A stretch of DNA of 5,650 nt from Anaerolineales bacterium. GTDB lineage: Bacteria > Chloroflexota > Anaerolineae > Anaerolineales > UBA4823. How positions within the stretch are numbered: the first letter of the stretch is position 1; each line of letters starts with the position of its first letter. The stretch lies in assembly GCA_026415275.1 (NCBI GenBank), contig JAOAHK010000194.1, positions 1 to 5,650 on the forward strand, written 5' to 3'. A model generated the notes under the pieces. The model saw only the letters and a program-made list of their open reading frames with translations, was not told where the DNA came from and searched no databases. Both the position numbers and the translations under genes were made by a program. Shown here piece by piece: positions 5,301-5,650 of the stretch.

Positions 5301-5635
5301 AATTTGCGCCTGTGCTCCCCGAAGTTTGGGAATTTAGCGTTTCTGGCCTGCAAGTAGTCAAGTCGTGGTTAGATTATCGAATGAAGCACAGGGCTGGCCG
5401 CAAATCGTCACCGCTTGATGACATCCGCCCTGCCGCTTGGCAGTTTGATGAAGAACTTCTCGATCTGATCTGGGTGTTGGAACACACTGTAGATTTGTAT
5501 CCGAATTTGACCAAATTGTTACATGACATTGTTCAGAGTTCGCTGTTTACCGCTGCTGATTTCTCTAAGCCCGCAAAGGCTCAGCGTAGCGGGCACAGAG
5601 GTCCTCTGCCCCTGTTTGAGAAGAGCGCAGAGTAA
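2363..5635 (+). CDS. Type ISP-like restriction-modification protein: nuclease-like domain plus N6-adenine DNA methyltransferase
   Basis: This 1090-residue protein probably methylates adenine in a specific DNA site using S-adenosylmethionine, and may also cleave unmodified DNA. Residues 1-170 resemble a PD-(D/E)xK nuclease fold, with Asp67 in RPDLG and Glu81-x-Lys83 in VELKAPG, followed by the characteristic LPNLIYTDGNAWALYRNGE. Residues 170-300 are mostly helical. The methyltransferase core follows: GVYYTPVEVV (323-332, motif X), DPAAGTGTY (362-370, motif I, cofactor binding), FELLVGPYTVAHLRL (405-419), catalytic NPPY (482-485, motif IV) and ISFITASSYL (562-571, motif VIII). About 640-1060 matches the type ISP C-terminal specificity region, including LVRYAYRSFDRQW. 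Classical type ISP enzymes such as LlaGI and LlaBIII have about 1570 residues and carry a helicase between nuclease and methyltransferase; none is seen here. ATG 2363 is chosen because TGA at 2348-2350 closes the frame upstream and the next Met is residue 43. The ribosome binding site is weak. All key motifs are intact. Some such proteins are annotated simply as DNA methyltransferases. Confidence 0.9.
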   Translation: MNIPIKPIIDDFADTVKQAYAASTQFNDEEQLKTPLINLFQKMGLSLNLQLQAVPEVQVSHLCIRPDLGILVNNLLTGYVELKAPGKGADPTRFSGHDRDQWHKLQNLPNLIYTDGNAWALYRNGELKGSIVCFDKNITTAGKEAIDPDAAQKLYNLFLDFLHWQPVTPASSRDLAKLLAPLCRLLRDDVLAALRALDSSLSLLATDWRKYLFPDADDVQFADAYAQTLTYAMLLARLSDVQVTSIPTAVNTIRTGHKLIADALNILGDHKARQEIKTPVDLLERVIAAVDPSALMRNNKDPWLYFYEDFLAEYDPAMRKDRGVYYTPVEVVQAQVRLVAELLAKKFNKEFSFVDKDVITLDPAAGTGTYILAALQHGLDQITQVKGPGMRASAATNAAENLYAFELLVGPYTVAHLRLTQRIQAEGGTLPSNGVHIYLTDTLESPHQPPPQFPFAYKVLAEEHERARKVKAEVPVLVCIGNPPYDRQQIALANQNNVKRKGGWIRFGDPEARQPPLLDDFLKPLNVRGLGVHAKNLYNDYVYFWRWALWKVLENKEGGGIISFITASSYLRGPGFAKMREMMRRLFDELWIIDLEGDDLGARKTENVFAIRTPVAIAVGVRYAQPQPANAAKVHYTRISGTQKQKLNTLNSVSCFADLEWRPCLSGWYEPFLPTSDKPYWDWPLLTDLFPWQENGVQFKRTWPIAESKKVLEARWEALLKAPSQERGSLLRETDARKADKPYPDAFDPKQQLPSIRSLSPQTPLPHLVRYAYRSFDRQWALLDARLCDRPRPALLRAHSDKQVYLTSLLTNVLGEGPAAVATALIPDLDHFRGSFGAKHVIPLWRDTQATQPNVTQGVLDVLTRQYGYQVSAEDLFAYAYAILASPEYVRHFWDELTIPSPRLPITQDGTLFKQAVELGCKLLWLHTYGERFVPSGQRTGYIPAGSARCLVGTPTSPQDYPRHYHYDKNHQTLHIGSGKFAPVLPEVWEFSVSGLQVVKSWLDYRMKHRAGRKSSPLDDIRPAAWQFDEELLDLIWVLEHTVDLYPNLTKLLHDIVQSSLFTAADFSKPAKAQRSGHRGPLPLFEKSAE
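5569..5608. repeat. Paired inverted repeats at the 3' end of the RM gene
   Basis: GCCCGC (5569-5574) pairs with GCGGGC (5589-5594), and CAGAGG (5596-5601) pairs with CCTCTG (5603-5608) around a single T. Both lie inside the last 25 codons. No T-run follows before the window ends, so a terminator is not supported. They may simply reflect coding sequence. Confidence 0.25.
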
Positions 5636-5650
5636 AAGTGAGCATGAGGC

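Noticed and set aside
5638..5650. Start of a next gene (GTG 5638 or ATG 5644)
   Set aside because: Only a few codons are in the window and no clear ribosome binding site is visible, so it cannot be supported.

Overview
This looks like a bacterial accessory region of moderate GC content. It is a patch of mobile-element and defence-related genes in which only one large gene is clearly intact. The source organism cannot be fixed from the sequence. The transposase subtype, CARF fragment and type ISP-like enzyme together are common in environmental bacteria such as Chloroflexota, Armatimonadota and cyanobacteria, but that placement is a weak inference.

Layout from left to right. Bases 1-402 hold the 3' part of an IS200/IS605-family (HUH, Y1) transposase; its start lies outside the window. 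Just downstream is a hairpin with a TCAA tetranucleotide (about 484-514), a candidate right end of the element. Bases 515-926 hold no gene I can support, but they carry a small hairpin and a cluster of inverted repeats. At 927-955 there is a very good sigma70-type promoter (TTGACA, 17 nt, TACAAT), followed by a roughly 150-nt leader rich in inverted repeats. That leader leads into the N-terminal part of a CARF-domain protein of the CRISPR-accessory type (1116-1478), which breaks off after about 110 residues. Directly after the break, in another frame, comes a second protein fragment I do not recognise (1439-1772). It is itself interrupted by a frameshift at a run of seven A residues.

Bases 1773-2362 hold no convincing gene: a near-palindrome, one doubtful short ORF, and two inverted repeats packed against the start of the last gene. 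Bases 2363-5635 encode a complete 1090-residue restriction-modification-type protein. It has an N-terminal PD-(D/E)xK-like nuclease motif, an N6-adenine methyltransferase core (DPAAGTGTY and NPPY) and a long C-terminal region of the type ISP target-recognition kind. No helicase domain is present.

How it fits together: the large enzyme probably acts alone, modifying and perhaps cutting DNA. The CARF remnant would have belonged to a cyclic-oligoadenylate-responsive branch of type III CRISPR immunity, but no cas genes or CRISPR array are visible. The picture is of a defence island with decaying pieces and a transposon at its edge. I do not see a clear new system. The best leads are the promoter plus structured leader feeding a broken CARF gene, the unrecognised two-frame fragment behind it, and the compact helicase-less type ISP-like enzyme with palindromes at its start.
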